Assembly: GCF_009455635.1 (NCBI RefSeq)
Contig: NZ_QPER01000001.1
Span: 2,666,001 to 2,730,000, forward strand
Length of the DNA stretch: 64,000 bases
Source: Paraburkholderia agricolaris
Lineage (GTDB): Bacteria > Pseudomonadota > Gammaproteobacteria > Burkholderiales > Burkholderiaceae
Direction: 5' to 3'
Part shown: piece by piece, positions 26,441 to 35,970 of the stretch
Position numbering within the stretch: position 1 is the stretch's first letter
Layout: every line of letters starts with the position of its first letter
Notes under the pieces: generated by a model
Databases searched by the model: none
Told to the model about the DNA's origin: nothing
The model's input: only the letters and a program-made list of their open reading frames with translations
Program-made: the position numbers and the translations under genes

Positions 26441-27516
26441 ATCCATCCCCGGTCCCCACGCCGAAAGACAGCCACGCGGCCTTCCCATTGTCCGGCCGGC
26501 TCGATCTGCCGGCTCAGGGCGGCACGGCCGCACCCACAGCACCCATAGCACCCACAGCGCCGCTGCGCCAGCACGCGCCACACGCGCTGCATCAAGGCGA
26601 GCGGGTGTGGCAGGAGACCAACTGCTACGTCGACCTGTGGATCGAATTGCTGCACGGCTTCGGGCTCGATCCGCGCGCGGCGTTCGGCTTTACCGTCACG
26701 CAGGACTTCGAGGGCGATCAGTTCACGTTCTTCAAATTTCCGCTCGAAGACCTCGAGCGCCTATATGGCACCCAGGTGCAGGAACTGGCGATCTACGACT
26801 CCCTCGAAACCCGCGTGCTCGCGCAGACGCTGCGCGGCCATACGGTGCTGGTGGAAGTGGACGGTTATTACCTGCCGAATACACGGGCCACGTCGTATCG
26901 GCGCGAGCATCCGAAAACCACGATCGGGATCGACTTCATCGATCCAGCGGCGCGGCGCCTCGGCTATTTCCACAATACCGGCTATCACCTGCTCGACAGC
27001 GAAGACTACGACGGCGTATTTCGCAAGCTGCCACAGTTCGCGCAGCAACCCGATCTGCTGTTTCCGTATGTCGAATTCGCCAAGCAGGTTCGCCCCGCGC
27101 TGGAAGGCACCGCCCTCGTCGAAGCATCGGCGGAATTGCTGTGCGCCCATCTGGCGCGGCGGCCGCTGATCAATCCGATCTCGCAGTGGCGCGAGGCCTT
27201 TCCCGCGCATCTCGACATGCTGCTCGAACGCGGCGAGGCGTTCTTCCATCCTTATTCGTTCAACCTGATGCGGCAGCTCGGCGCGAACTTCGAGTTTCTC
27301 TCGAAGTATCTGACGTGGCTGGCCGCGCAAGGCTTCGACGTGCCGGAGTCGATCCCGGCAGCGGCGCAGCGGATCGCGTCGGAGTCGATGGTGATGCAGT
27401 TCCGGCTTGTGCGGGCCATCGCGCGTAGGCGTCGCGATTCGTGTGAAGACTGCTTCGACGTGCTCGAAAGCGCCTATGAAAAGACGCTGCCCCCGCTCGC
27501 CGCACTCGTGCTGTGA
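26437..27516 (+). CDS. DUF1839 family protein
   Basis: A 359-residue protein, start by ATGA overlap with the ligase. After a Pro/Ala-rich N-terminus, built partly from a 9-nt repeat, the conserved part begins QETNCYVDLWIELLHGFGLD and continues FEGDQFTFFKFPLEDLE and DGYYLPNT. DUF1839 has no assigned activity. Its fixed place after the ligase suggests it accepts or transfers the carrier-bound amino acid. The conserved Cys in ETNCYVD and His residues could be catalytic, which is inference. It is coupled to the GH2 gene by a GTGA overlap. Confidence 0.88.
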   Translation: MNPSPVPTPKDSHAAFPLSGRLDLPAQGGTAAPTAPIAPTAPLRQHAPHALHQGERVWQETNCYVDLWIELLHGFGLDPRAAFGFTVTQDFEGDQFTFFKFPLEDLERLYGTQVQELAIYDSLETRVLAQTLRGHTVLVEVDGYYLPNTRATSYRREHPKTTIGIDFIDPAARRLGYFHNTGYHLLDSEDYDGVFRKLPQFAQQPDLLFPYVEFAKQVRPALEGTALVEASAELLCAHLARRPLINPISQWREAFPAHLDMLLERGEAFFHPYSFNLMRQLGANFEFLSKYLTWLAAQGFDVPESIPAAAQRIASESMVMQFRLVRAIARRRRDSCEDCFDVLESAYEKTLPPLAALVL

Positions 27517-30056
27517 CGAGTCCGGACCTCTGGCCGCAACCACTCGACACAGGCTGGCAGTGTGTCAGCACGCCGGCCGGCGCATGTGCATCACCCGCTG
27601 ATTTACCCACGCAGGGCTGGCTCGCCGCGCAAGTGCCCGGCACGGTGGCGAGCGCGCGCCGTGCCGCCGGTTTGCTGGACATCGCGAATCCGCCGCCGCT
27701 TGCTTTCGACGATCACTGGTACCGGCTCACGCTGACCGGCACGGGCACACGCCGCTTGCGTTTCTCGGGCCTCGCCACGCTCGCCGAAGTCTGGCTCGAC
27801 GGCAGCAGGCGCCTCGACTCCGATTCGATGTTTATCGCGCACGATCTCGAGATCGAACTGCACGGCAGCGCGACACTCGCATTGTGCTTTCGCTCGCTGA
27901 CGCCGGCGCTGGCGGCCAAACGTTCACGCGCCCGCTGGCGGCCGCGGCTCGTCACGCCGGCCACCTTGCGCAACGTACGCACCACCCTGCTCGGCCACAT
28001 GCCCGGATGGTGTCCATCGGTGCAGGCAGTCGGTCCATGGCGGCCAATTGAAATCCTGAGCGACGCGCCGCACGCATTCGACACACTCGATCTGGGCAAC
28101 CGCATCGAAGACGACGACGGCGTTGTTTCGCTCACGTTACGTTTCGTGCATCCGCATGACGCCGATGCGTGCGCTGCCTCGTTGAATTGCGGTGACCATG
28201 TTTCGTCTTTGCAATGGAGCGATGCATATACACTGACCGGCAACGTGCGTGTACCGCGTGCCAAACGCTGGTGGCCACATACGCACGGGGAAGCCACTCT
28301 ATATCCTCTGACGTTGCAGCTTGATGACGAGCGCGCGATATCCGGCTCGATCGGCCACTCCATACCCGGCTCGATATCCCTCTCATTGGGATCGATCGGT
28401 TTTCGCAGCATCGACGTGGATCGCGGCGCGCAGGGTACAGGCTTTGTATTGCGCGTCAATGACACGCCGGTGTTTTGCCGGGGAGCCTGCTGGACTAGCG
28501 CTGATCTCGTTACGCTGAGCGGCAGCGAGGCGCAGCTGCGCCATGCGTTCGCGCTCGCGCGCGATGCCGGGATGAACATGCTGCGGGTCGGCGGCACGAT
28601 GGTGTACGAGTCCGACCGCTTCTACGCGCTCGCCGACGAGTACGGGCTGCTGATCTGGCAAGACTTCGCGTTGGCGAATTTCGACTACCCGAACGATGCC
28701 GCCTTCAGTGCGTCCATCGAACGCGAAGCGACGCAATTTCTGACCCGCACACGGCGCTTCGTGTCGCTCGCGGTACTGTGCGGGGGCAGTGAAGTCGACC
28801 AGCAGGCGGCCATGTTCGGCCTGCCTGATTCGATGCGTGCGCAACCACTCTTTACCGAATGGCTACCCGCCATCGTGGCGCGCGAGCGGTCGGATGTACC
28901 GTATGTAAGCAATTCGCCCTCGGGCGGCGCGTGGCCGTTTTCAACTAATGAAGGCATCACGCACTACTACGGCGTGGGCGCCTATCAACGCCCGCTCGAC
29001 GACGCGCGCCGCTCGCAGGTCCGTTTCGCCGCCGAATGTCTCGCCTTCGCCAACGTGCCGGACGACGCCACCTTGCGCGACGCGCTGGGCACGTTCCATC
29101 CGCACGATCCGCGCTGGAAAGCGGCCGTACCGCGCGACCCCGGCGCCGGCTGGGATTTCGACGACGTACGCGACCATTATCTTCAGACGCTTTACGGTGT
29201 CGAGCCGGCGCGGTTGCGTTACGAAGACCCCGAACGCTATCTGGATCTGTCGCGTGCCGTGGTCGCCGAGTTGATGAGCGACGTGTTCGCCGAATGGCGG
29301 CGCGCCGCTTCGAGCTGCGGCGGCGCGCTGGTCTGGCAGCTTCAGGACCTGCGACCCGGCGCGGGCTGGGGCTTGATCGACGCCACAGGACGGCCTAAAA
29401 GCGCCCTGCACGGGCTCGCGCGGACGCTGCAACCCATCCAGGCGGTGATAACCGACGAGGGCCTCAACGGCCTCGATATTCATCTACTGAACGAGCGTGC
29501 TGAACCGTTGCACGCGCAACTGGAGCTGGCCTGCCTGCGTGACGGCAGCGTCAAGGTGGTCTCGGCGAGCCGCACGGTCGAACTGCCGCCGCACAGCGCG
29601 CAGCGAATCGGCGCGGGAGAATGCCTCGGCCAGTTCTTCGATTTCACGCACGCCTACCGTTTCGGGCCGCGCGCCCACGACGTAACGATTGCGACACTGC
29701 GCGACCCGGCGAGCGGCCGGATCGTTTCAGAAGCGATTCATCTGCCGGAACGGCGCGCAGACGTTCGTCACGACCTCGGCCTGACGGTACGCCCCGAGCG
29801 CACCGCCGACGGCTGGCAACTGGTCATTGAAACGCAGCGCTTTGCGCGCTTCGTTCATATCATTGACGCGCATTACCGCGCCGCGCACGACTGGTTTCAT
29901 CTACCGCCGAACCGCACTCACACCGTGCCGCTCCTGCCCGTCGAGAAACTGGTTGCACACGCATCGAACGCGATGTTTAAAGCAGACGCAACATGCGCGG
30001 CACCCGCCGGTGAAGTTCGCGCGATCAATGCGATATCCGCCACCTTCTACGGTTGA
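27513..30056 (+). CDS. Glycoside hydrolase family 2, beta-mannosidase-like
   Basis: An 847-residue protein, GTG start overlapping the DUF1839 stop by 4 bp. The N-terminal jelly-roll (DDHWYRLTL, FSGLATLAEVWLDG) is followed by Ig-like domains and a TIM barrel with LRVGGTMVYESDRFYALADE and GLLIWQDF, the beta-mannosidase hallmark. The acid/base Glu is probably E427 (LCGGSEVDQ; WSGNNE in classic members) and the nucleophile E508 (RFAAECLAF). The NE motif is altered, so substrate use may differ. No signal peptide is present, so it acts in the cytoplasm and probably trims or transfers a sugar linked to the cluster's product. Confidence 0.88.
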   Translation: MTSPDLWPQPLDTGWQCVSTPAGACASPADLPTQGWLAAQVPGTVASARRAAGLLDIANPPPLAFDDHWYRLTLTGTGTRRLRFSGLATLAEVWLDGSRRLDSDSMFIAHDLEIELHGSATLALCFRSLTPALAAKRSRARWRPRLVTPATLRNVRTTLLGHMPGWCPSVQAVGPWRPIEILSDAPHAFDTLDLGNRIEDDDGVVSLTLRFVHPHDADACAASLNCGDHVSSLQWSDAYTLTGNVRVPRAKRWWPHTHGEATLYPLTLQLDDERAISGSIGHSIPGSISLSLGSIGFRSIDVDRGAQGTGFVLRVNDTPVFCRGACWTSADLVTLSGSEAQLRHAFALARDAGMNMLRVGGTMVYESDRFYALADEYGLLIWQDFALANFDYPNDAAFSASIEREATQFLTRTRRFVSLAVLCGGSEVDQQAAMFGLPDSMRAQPLFTEWLPAIVARERSDVPYVSNSPSGGAWPFSTNEGITHYYGVGAYQRPLDDARRSQVRFAAECLAFANVPDDATLRDALGTFHPHDPRWKAAVPRDPGAGWDFDDVRDHYLQTLYGVEPARLRYEDPERYLDLSRAVVAELMSDVFAEWRRAASSCGGALVWQLQDLRPGAGWGLIDATGRPKSALHGLARTLQPIQAVITDEGLNGLDIHLLNERAEPLHAQLELACLRDGSVKVVSASRTVELPPHSAQRIGAGECLGQFFDFTHAYRFGPRAHDVTIATLRDPASGRIVSEAIHLPERRADVRHDLGLTVRPERTADGWQLVIETQRFARFVHIIDAHYRAAHDWFHLPPNRTHTVPLLPVEKLVAHASNAMFKADATCAAPAGEVRAINAISATFYG

Positions 30057-30684
30057 ATGTCGTCCCTGCACTAGCTATCACCTCGCGAAGCGCGTAAAAC
30101 CTCGCACTGCGCGAATTTATCTGTCTGGTCAGCGGAATCACAACGGGTTTACCTACGGATTGCCGACCTCCGGATAGACACTTCGTACTACTCCGCACGC
30201 AGCGTATAGAACACATCTGAATCAATTCCGGCACACCCCGGACGGCCCCCGGGAACGCACCTGGCAAGGCTATTCCGGCGCCGCGACATCCGCGGCCAAG
30301 CGCTGCTCATCAACCGCTAACCCAATCCGATCAATGACTTGGCTCGAATAAAAATACCCTTCGACGGAACCGCCCGTTAAACAGGCGTTGTGCAGAATTG
30401 AAACAAAAAAACGCATTTGGCTTCGCGCACCGCTAAGGCTTTGTTCGCTGCGCCGCACCAGCACTGGTTTTCCCTACGCTTGGCACACTCCTCGCTAAAG
30501 GAGATGCGCAGCACTGTCACCGCAACGTGATTCACAAGAATGGCGGTGACGCGTCAGGCCAATACGGGGCCGTTCCTGTTTATCCCTTCGCTGCTCGCCA
30601 GGCAGCATGTAGTCAATTCAGGGATGCAGGCATCGGATCAAAGACACGAAACCACGCAAAGCGTGGCTTCAGCGAGGACCGATC
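30057..30684. other. Intergenic region, no gene seen
   Basis: 628 bp between the GH2 gene and the Crp-like regulator. Short frames on both strands have no protein-like composition. A perfect hairpin CCACGC-AAA-GCGTGG lies at 30652-30666, 18 nt before the regulator's ATG, and could act on its mRNA. No terminator with a clear T-tract is visible after the GH2 gene. Confidence 0.5.
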
Positions 30685-31419
30685 ATGTTGACACTTCAAT
30701 CAGATCTGCACGGTAACCATTTGCTCGGCGCGTTGCCGTCCCACGAATGGCAAGCGCTTGCCCCTCATCTCGAACTGGTTCATCTGCGTACCGAACAACT
30801 GCTGTGCGATTCAGGTCAACGCATCCATCACGTCTACTTCCCGACCACGGCGATCATCTCGATGCTCTCGACGATGGAGGACGGCAGTTCGGTCGAGATC
30901 GCCGCGGTCGGCCGCGAAGGCATGACCGGCGTGCCGGTGCTCACGGGCGGCGAAACCATGCCGAACCGCGTGCAGGTGCAATGCGCCGGCTTCGCTTACC
31001 GGATGAGCGCACAGGCACTCAAACAGCAATTCGCACGCTCCGATTTCCTGCGCCGCCTGATGCTGTTGTACATGCACGCCCTGCTCACGCAAGTCGCGCA
31101 GACCGCGGCCTGCAATCGCCACCACGCGTTGAACAAGCAATTGTGCCGCTGGTTGCTGATCGAAGTGGATCGCGTGGCATCGAACGACCTGACGGTCACC
31201 CAGCAACTGATCGCCGACATGCTCGGCGTGCGCCGCGAAGGCATCACCGAAGCGGCGGGCAAGTTGCACGACGAAGGGCTGATTCATCACAGCCGCGGTC
31301 ATATCAAGATACTCGACCGCAAGGGTCTCGAGGCGCGTGCCTGCGAATGCTACGGCCTCGTCAAACGCGAATTCGACCGTCTGCTGCCACGCCTGCGCCA
31401 GGCCGAAACCGTCGAGTAA
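30685..31419 (+). CDS. Crp/Fnr family transcriptional regulator
   Basis: A 244-residue regulator. The cyclic-nucleotide-binding-like domain includes VYFPTTAIISMLSTMEDG and VEIAAVGREGMTGVPVL; the C-terminal helix-turn-helix is LTVTQQLIADMLGVRREGIT followed by EAAGKLHDEGLI. The classic cAMP arginine/serine pair is not evident, and there is no Fnr-type N-terminal cysteine cluster. It lies 44 bp upstream of the sugar transferase gene and probably regulates the exopolysaccharide genes. A hairpin precedes its start. Confidence 0.9.
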   Translation: MLTLQSDLHGNHLLGALPSHEWQALAPHLELVHLRTEQLLCDSGQRIHHVYFPTTAIISMLSTMEDGSSVEIAAVGREGMTGVPVLTGGETMPNRVQVQCAGFAYRMSAQALKQQFARSDFLRRLMLLYMHALLTQVAQTAACNRHHALNKQLCRWLLIEVDRVASNDLTVTQQLIADMLGVRREGITEAAGKLHDEGLIHHSRGHIKILDRKGLEARACECYGLVKREFDRLLPRLRQAETVE

Positions 31420-31463
31420 GCAGTCCCCCAAGGCTGCATCGTTCGATCACAGGGTAGATCACT

Positions 31464-32885
31464 ATGTTCAGGAATACTGCGCGATTTCTCGACGCACTCT
31501 TCGTGATTGCGGGCGGGCTGATCGCTCATTGGTTGCGTTTTTCGACGCCGATTGCGTTATCGGACACGGAGCGCCTCCTGATCGCCTTTAACTGTGTGCT
31601 CGTATTGCTGATGTTTCCCGGCTTCGGCGTCTACGAACCGTGGCGCGGCAAGGTGCTGCCTGCGATGCTGCTGAGAGTGGCCGCCGCGTGGCTGGTGGTG
31701 GTCGCCACCGCTCTGGTGCTGGCGTTCACCTTGCACCGCATGGATGCGGTTTCGCGGCTGTGGTTCGGTTACTCGACGCTGATCTCCGGCGCGCTGATCA
31801 TCGTTACCAAGTGCCTTGTGCATGTGGCGTTGCGCAGCGTGCGGCGGCGCGGGATGAACTTCCGCACGGTCGCGATCGTCGGTGCGCCCGGCTTCTCGCG
31901 TACCTTGCTCGCGCATCTCGACCATGCGCCGCAAGCCGGCTTCAAGCCGGTCTGCGTGTTTGACACCAGCGACACCAGCGGCGCCGGCAGCAGTGGCAAC
32001 ACCGGTGCCCAGGCGGCCGGCACGCAGGGCGCGCGGCTGAATCGCCTGCCGGTGCTGACCGATCTGAACGCGTTCGCCGCCAAGGTGCGCGAAGAGCGCG
32101 TGAACGAAGTGTGGCTCGCCTTACCGCTTTCAGAAGAACATACGATCTATCGTTTCACGCGCATTTTCAGGCATGATTTCGTGAATCTGCGCTTCATTCC
32201 CGATGTACGCAGCCTCTCGCTTTTCAATCACGCGCTGGTCGATGTCGTCGGCTTACCGACGCTCAATCTGAATGCGACACCCGTGTCGTCGCCGCAGATG
32301 TGGCCCAAACTGATCTTCGACCGCCTGTTCGCGGCAGCCGCGCTGCTGGCGCTCGCGCCGGTGTTCTTCGTGCTCGCGATCGGCATCAAGCTGAGTTCGC
32401 CAGGACCGGTGTTCTTCCGGCAGATCCGCAAGGGGGTGGATGGCCAGCCGTTTGCGATCTACAAGTTCCGTTCGATGACCGTGCACCACGAAGCCCACGG
32501 CCAGCTCACTCAGGCCGCGCGCAACGACACCCGTGTGACGAAGCTCGGCGGCTTCATGCGCCGCACCAGCCTCGACGAACTGCCGCAATTTCTGAATGTG
32601 CTGCTCGGCCAGATGTCGGTGGTCGGTCCACGTCCCCATGCGGTGGAACACGACGATCTCTACAAGGATCAGGTGTACGGCTATATGCACCGCTACCGGA
32701 TCAAGCCGGGCATCACCGGCTGGGCCCAGGTGAACGGTTATCGCGGCGCCACCACCAAAGTCGAGAAGATGGAAGCGCGCGTCAAGTTCGATCTCTTCTA
32801 CATCCATAACTGGTCGTTCTGGTTCGACATGAAGATCGTATTCATCACGATCTTCAAAGGTTTCGTCGGCCGCAACGCCTTCTGA
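31464..32885 (+). CDS. Undecaprenyl-phosphate glucose-1-phosphate transferase (WcaJ type)
   Basis: The initiating enzyme of exopolysaccharide repeat-unit assembly. The 473-residue protein has an N-terminal four- to five-helix membrane part, a CoA-binding-like Rossmann domain ([18 protein letters not shown]), then the bacterial sugar transferase domain with [46 protein letters not shown] and [15 protein letters not shown]. It transfers a hexose-1-phosphate to the lipid carrier at the inner membrane. A Gly/Ser/Thr-rich linker (about residues 168-190) is unusual. Glycosyltransferases follow. Confidence 0.93.
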   Translation: MFRNTARFLDALFVIAGGLIAHWLRFSTPIALSDTERLLIAFNCVLVLLMFPGFGVYEPWRGKVLPAMLLRVAAAWLVVVATALVLAFTLHRMDAVSRLWFGYSTLISGALIIVTKCLVHVALRSVRRRGMNFRTVAIVGAPGFSRTLLAHLDHAPQAGFKPVCVFDTSDTSGAGSSGNTGAQAAGTQGARLNRLPVLTDLNAFAAKVREERVNEVWLALPLSEEHTIYRFTRIFRHDFVNLRFIPDVRSLSLFNHALVDVVGLPTLNLNATPVSSPQMWPKLIFDRLFAAAALLALAPVFFVLAIGIKLSSPGPVFFRQIRKGVDGQPFAIYKFRSMTVHHEAHGQLTQAARNDTRVTKLGGFMRRTSLDELPQFLNVLLGQMSVVGPRPHAVEHDDLYKDQVYGYMHRYRIKPGITGWAQVNGYRGATTKVEKMEARVKFDLFYIHNWSFWFDMKIVFITIFKGFVGRNAF

Positions 32886-32908
32886 GCACGCTGCTGCGGG
32901 AGCCGTGC

Positions 32909-33838
32909 GTGAAAGTCTCCGTGATCGTGCCGACGTACCGGCGCACCGCCGACCTCGCACGCTGCCTCGCAGCACTTGACGCACAGGAGCGCCGCGCCGA
33001 CGAAGTGATCGTGATCGCGCGCCATAACGACTATGCAACGCTCGACTGGCTGCGCACATGCGAGGTGAACCGGCCCGACCCGCGCCGCTGGATCATGCTG
33101 GTCCGCAAGCCGGGCGTGGTCGCGGCCTACAATCTCGGCATCGAAAGCGCCCTCGGCGACGTGCTCTGCTTCACCGGCGACGATGCCGCGCCGCATTCCG
33201 ACTGGATCGCGCGGATCGCCCGCGCGTTCGAAAGCGATCCGGCGCTCGGCGGCCTGGGGGGACGCGATGTCGTGCATGAGTGCAATGGCATTGCGCAGGG
33301 ACGGAAACTGCCAGTGGGCCTCGTGCGCTGGTATGGCCGGACCATTGGAAATCACCATATCGGCCACGGCGCGGCACGCAAAGTCCAGGTGCTCAAGGGC
33401 GTCAACATGGCGTTTCGCCGCGATGCGATCGGCACGCTGCGTTTTGACAGGCGCTTACGCGGCACCGGCGCGCAGGTTCACTGCGAGATGGCCTTTAGCC
33501 TGGAAATAGAACGGCGCGGCTGGACCCTGATTTACGACCCCTCGCTGCTGGTGGAGCACTTCCCCGCCCCGCCCGGCAACGAAGGCCCGCGCCTCGCATT
33601 TAACGACGCTGCTTTCTATAACGCGTCATTCAACCTTCGGCTCATCATGTGCGAATACCTGACGCCGCCCGGCCGTTGGGCGTTCGTCGTGTATTCGACG
33701 CTGATCGGCGAGCACGCGGATCCGGGGTTCCTGCGCGCCTTGTCGCAGGGATTCGAGCACGGCGGCATGGCGCTCGCGCTTCGCAAATGGCGAGTGGGTT
33801 TGCGCGCCATGCGCGGAGCGTGGCGGGCGGCGCGCTAG
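32909..33838 (+). CDS. Family 2 glycosyltransferase
   Basis: A 309-residue GT-A-fold enzyme with a GTG start. The N-terminus VSVIVPTYRRTADLARCLAA is typical of GT2, and the metal-binding D-x-D-like site is FTGDDAAPHSD. It transfers a nucleotide-activated sugar to a growing polysaccharide; donor and acceptor are not predictable. It lies 23 bp after the WcaJ-type gene in the same operon. Confidence 0.9.
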   Translation: MKVSVIVPTYRRTADLARCLAALDAQERRADEVIVIARHNDYATLDWLRTCEVNRPDPRRWIMLVRKPGVVAAYNLGIESALGDVLCFTGDDAAPHSDWIARIARAFESDPALGGLGGRDVVHECNGIAQGRKLPVGLVRWYGRTIGNHHIGHGAARKVQVLKGVNMAFRRDAIGTLRFDRRLRGTGAQVHCEMAFSLEIERRGWTLIYDPSLLVEHFPAPPGNEGPRLAFNDAAFYNASFNLRLIMCEYLTPPGRWAFVVYSTLIGEHADPGFLRALSQGFEHGGMALALRKWRVGLRAMRGAWRAAR

Positions 33839-33882
33839 ACACGGTCACAGCGCTCAGCAAGGGGCTGTGCGCTGCGCCGTGC

Positions 33883-34305
33883 TTATAGAAACGCGCTGAC
33901 GTCGGTGTGAAAACGCAGCGCCAGCGCCTTCGCCACCTTTTTGCTGATGGCGCGCCGGCCCGCGAGAATATCGCTCACCACCGTGGGTGACGCGATCCCG
34001 ATCAGATCTTTCTGCTTGAGTCCGTGCGTCTCCAGCAGATGCCGAAGCACCTCGCGCGGTTCCGCTTTCGGGATCGTCACGTTGCTCGCTTCCCAGTTTT
34101 CGATCAGATCGTTCACGATCGCAAACAGATCGGTTAGCGGATTTTCCCCGTTACCGTTCAGGTGATCGGCGAGTGCGCTGGCGAGCCGCGCCATCGTCTG
34201 ATAATCCTGCTCGTTGCGAATAGGCGTGATCGGCAACTGGGCTTGCAGTGTGGCCCAGGTTTGAGCGATGTCGGGAAAGGTTCCCGGAAGGCGATCGGCA
34301 TTCAT
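33883..34305 (-). CDS. higA: HigA-type antitoxin (Xre family HTH)
   Basis: A 140-residue protein; the start at 34305 overlaps the toxin stop (ATGA). The N-terminal half (ARLASALADHLNGNG) is the HigA-specific extension, and the C-terminal HTH is ETHGLKQKDLIGIASPTVVS then DILAGRRAISKKVAKALALR. It neutralises the toxin and normally represses the operon. The genes sit leftward inside the exopolysaccharide region, opposite the glycosyltransferase gene at 32909. Confidence 0.88.
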   Translation of the reverse strand: MNADRLPGTFPDIAQTWATLQAQLPITPIRNEQDYQTMARLASALADHLNGNGENPLTDLFAIVNDLIENWEASNVTIPKAEPREVLRHLLETHGLKQKDLIGIASPTVVSDILAGRRAISKKVAKALALRFHTDVSAFL

Positions 34306-34532
34306 GAATTTAAATTCTTCCTCGTCCAAAGGTCGGATTCCGCATGCGTCAACACATGACGAACGAACCACGACTGCCTGTTGTAGTGAATCGCCGCGAT
34401 AATCCTGAACCGCTTGCCGCCCACCTCGAAAACAGTGTCTTGCGGCGGCACGTAGTCCACGCCCGCGAACGTTTTCTTCAGGTCGTTATAGCCATATGCG
34501 AGGCAAGCCTGCGCCAGCGCATACCACGTCAA
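34302..34532 (-). CDS. higB: HigB-type mRNA interferase, 5' end probably broken
   Basis: HigB toxins cleave translated mRNA. The 76-residue frame from TTG at 34532 has the HigB core: LKKTFAGVDYVPP, FEVGGKRFRIIAAIHYNRQS and the ending FVRHVLTHAESDLW. Full-length members are near 95-100 residues. In frame upstream the codons read LFYIKKHPGARSALL, which also looks like HigB, back to a TAG at 34577, preceded by ATGCCGGCG at 34598. So the gene may have suffered a nonsense mutation, or uses a weak start. Toxin activity is uncertain. Confidence 0.7.
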   Translation of the reverse strand: MTWYALAQACLAYGYNDLKKTFAGVDYVPPQDTVFEVGGKRFRIIAAIHYNRQSWFVRHVLTHAESDLWTRKNLNS

Positions 34533-34619
34533 CAGCGCACTGCGCGCCCCCGGATGTTTCTTTATATAGAACAGCTATTTATTCGCTTCCGCCGGCATCC
34601 CCAACTGCACTGACAGGCA

Positions 34620-35804
34620 TTAGCCGGGCCATGCGATATCCCGGGTGACCAGATCGTGCTCAAGCCGCTCGCCCGCCACCCGCGTCCGCCCACCTGACGT
34701 CGCGATCGTGTGCGTCACTTCGGCCATGAAGGCGCGTCGGAATACCGCCGTGGAAAACCTTTCTGCATTCGCGCGGCACGCTGCCGGCGTAATCCGCCCA
34801 CTGTGCCGCTCGAAGCGGTTAATCGCGCCAAGCAGCGACACGACGGTCTGGCATGCGAAATACACGCCGGTAGGACGCATGTCGCCAAGCGGCACCACGG
34901 TCTCAAGCGCCTCGCCTTTACCGAAGGCAATGACCGGCGTACCGCACGCCTGCGCATCCAGCGCGACGGTGCCGAAGTCTTCGTCGGCGGCGAGAACGAA
35001 GGCGCGCGCGCGTCGCAGATGATCTTCGACAACCTCGAACGGCTGTGCGCCGAGAATCGTCACGTTCGGACCGGCCTTGGCACGAATCGCCGCCATCTCC
35101 GGCCCGTCGCCTATCACGATCAGCTTGCGGTGCGGCGTCGCGTTGAAGGTTTCGACGATCAGATCGATGCGCTTATCGGGCACCATCCGCGAGACGCTCA
35201 GATAGAAGTCTTCCTTTTGCATGCACGGTTCGAACCTGTGCACGTCGACTGGAGGCGGAATCACCGCTGCATCGCGCCGGCAAGTTTTCATCACATGGCG
35301 CGCCACGAAATGCGAACTTGCGATCAGACGATCGGCACTGTTCGCCGAATGCGAATCCCAGCCGCGCAGATAATGAAACCATGCCCGCACGATCCATGAT
35401 TTCGGCCCGCGCGTCAGATTCGCTTCGCGCAGGTATTGATGTTGCAGATCCCACGCGTAGCGCATCGGCGAATGCACGTAGCTCACGTGTATCTGAGCCG
35501 GGCCGGCCAATATGCCCCGGGCAGCTACAGAGGAACTCGAAACGATGAGGTCGTAATCCGAAAGATCGAACTGCCCGATGGCCCGCGCAATCAGCGGCAA
35601 ATACGCGCGATAGCGGCGCCGCGCGAACGGCAGACTCTGAATGAACGACGTCGTGACGGGTCTGCCGCCCAGAAACCGGCGGTCTTCGAGAAAATCGACG
35701 AGGCTAAAGAGATCAGCATCGGGAAAACACGCAATGATCTGCTCGAGCACCCTCTCAGCGCCGCCGGGCGCGACGAGCCAGTCGTGCACGATCGCCACTC
35801 TCAT
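34620..35804 (-). CDS. Family 4 glycosyltransferase
   Basis: A 394-residue GT-B enzyme. The ATG at 35804 has GGGGAGATC directly upstream. MRVAIVHDWLVAPGGAERVL is the N-terminal Rossmann start; SYVHSPMRYAWDLQ and the C-terminal donor site (DEDFGTVALDAQACGTPVIA, GKGEALETV) follow GT4 family rules. It lies opposite the main exopolysaccharide transcripts and is probably part of the same surface-polysaccharide locus. Confidence 0.9.
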   Translation of the reverse strand: MRVAIVHDWLVAPGGAERVLEQIIACFPDADLFSLVDFLEDRRFLGGRPVTTSFIQSLPFARRRYRAYLPLIARAIGQFDLSDYDLIVSSSSVAARGILAGPAQIHVSYVHSPMRYAWDLQHQYLREANLTRGPKSWIVRAWFHYLRGWDSHSANSADRLIASSHFVARHVMKTCRRDAAVIPPPVDVHRFEPCMQKEDFYLSVSRMVPDKRIDLIVETFNATPHRKLIVIGDGPEMAAIRAKAGPNVTILGAQPFEVVEDHLRRARAFVLAADEDFGTVALDAQACGTPVIAFGKGEALETVVPLGDMRPTGVYFACQTVVSLLGAINRFERHSGRITPAACRANAERFSTAVFRRAFMAEVTHTIATSGGRTRVAGERLEHDLVTRDIAWPG

Positions 35805-35970
35805 GATCTCCCCACCTGTAGATAAACGCCCAACGGCCATATCGACGAGTGTATGTGCCACATCACCGACTGTGCGTGCGTATGCCCACATTCGACGCGC
35901 GACAGTCGGCGAATAGCGAAGGTTCGCGATTCGCTTATTGTGAATTGGGGGGATGCGGAAGGGAGGGAGA

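Noticed and set aside
30270..30464. Short leftward frame in the gap after the GH2 gene
   Set aside because: No ribosome site, mixed composition and no similarity; left as intergenic.
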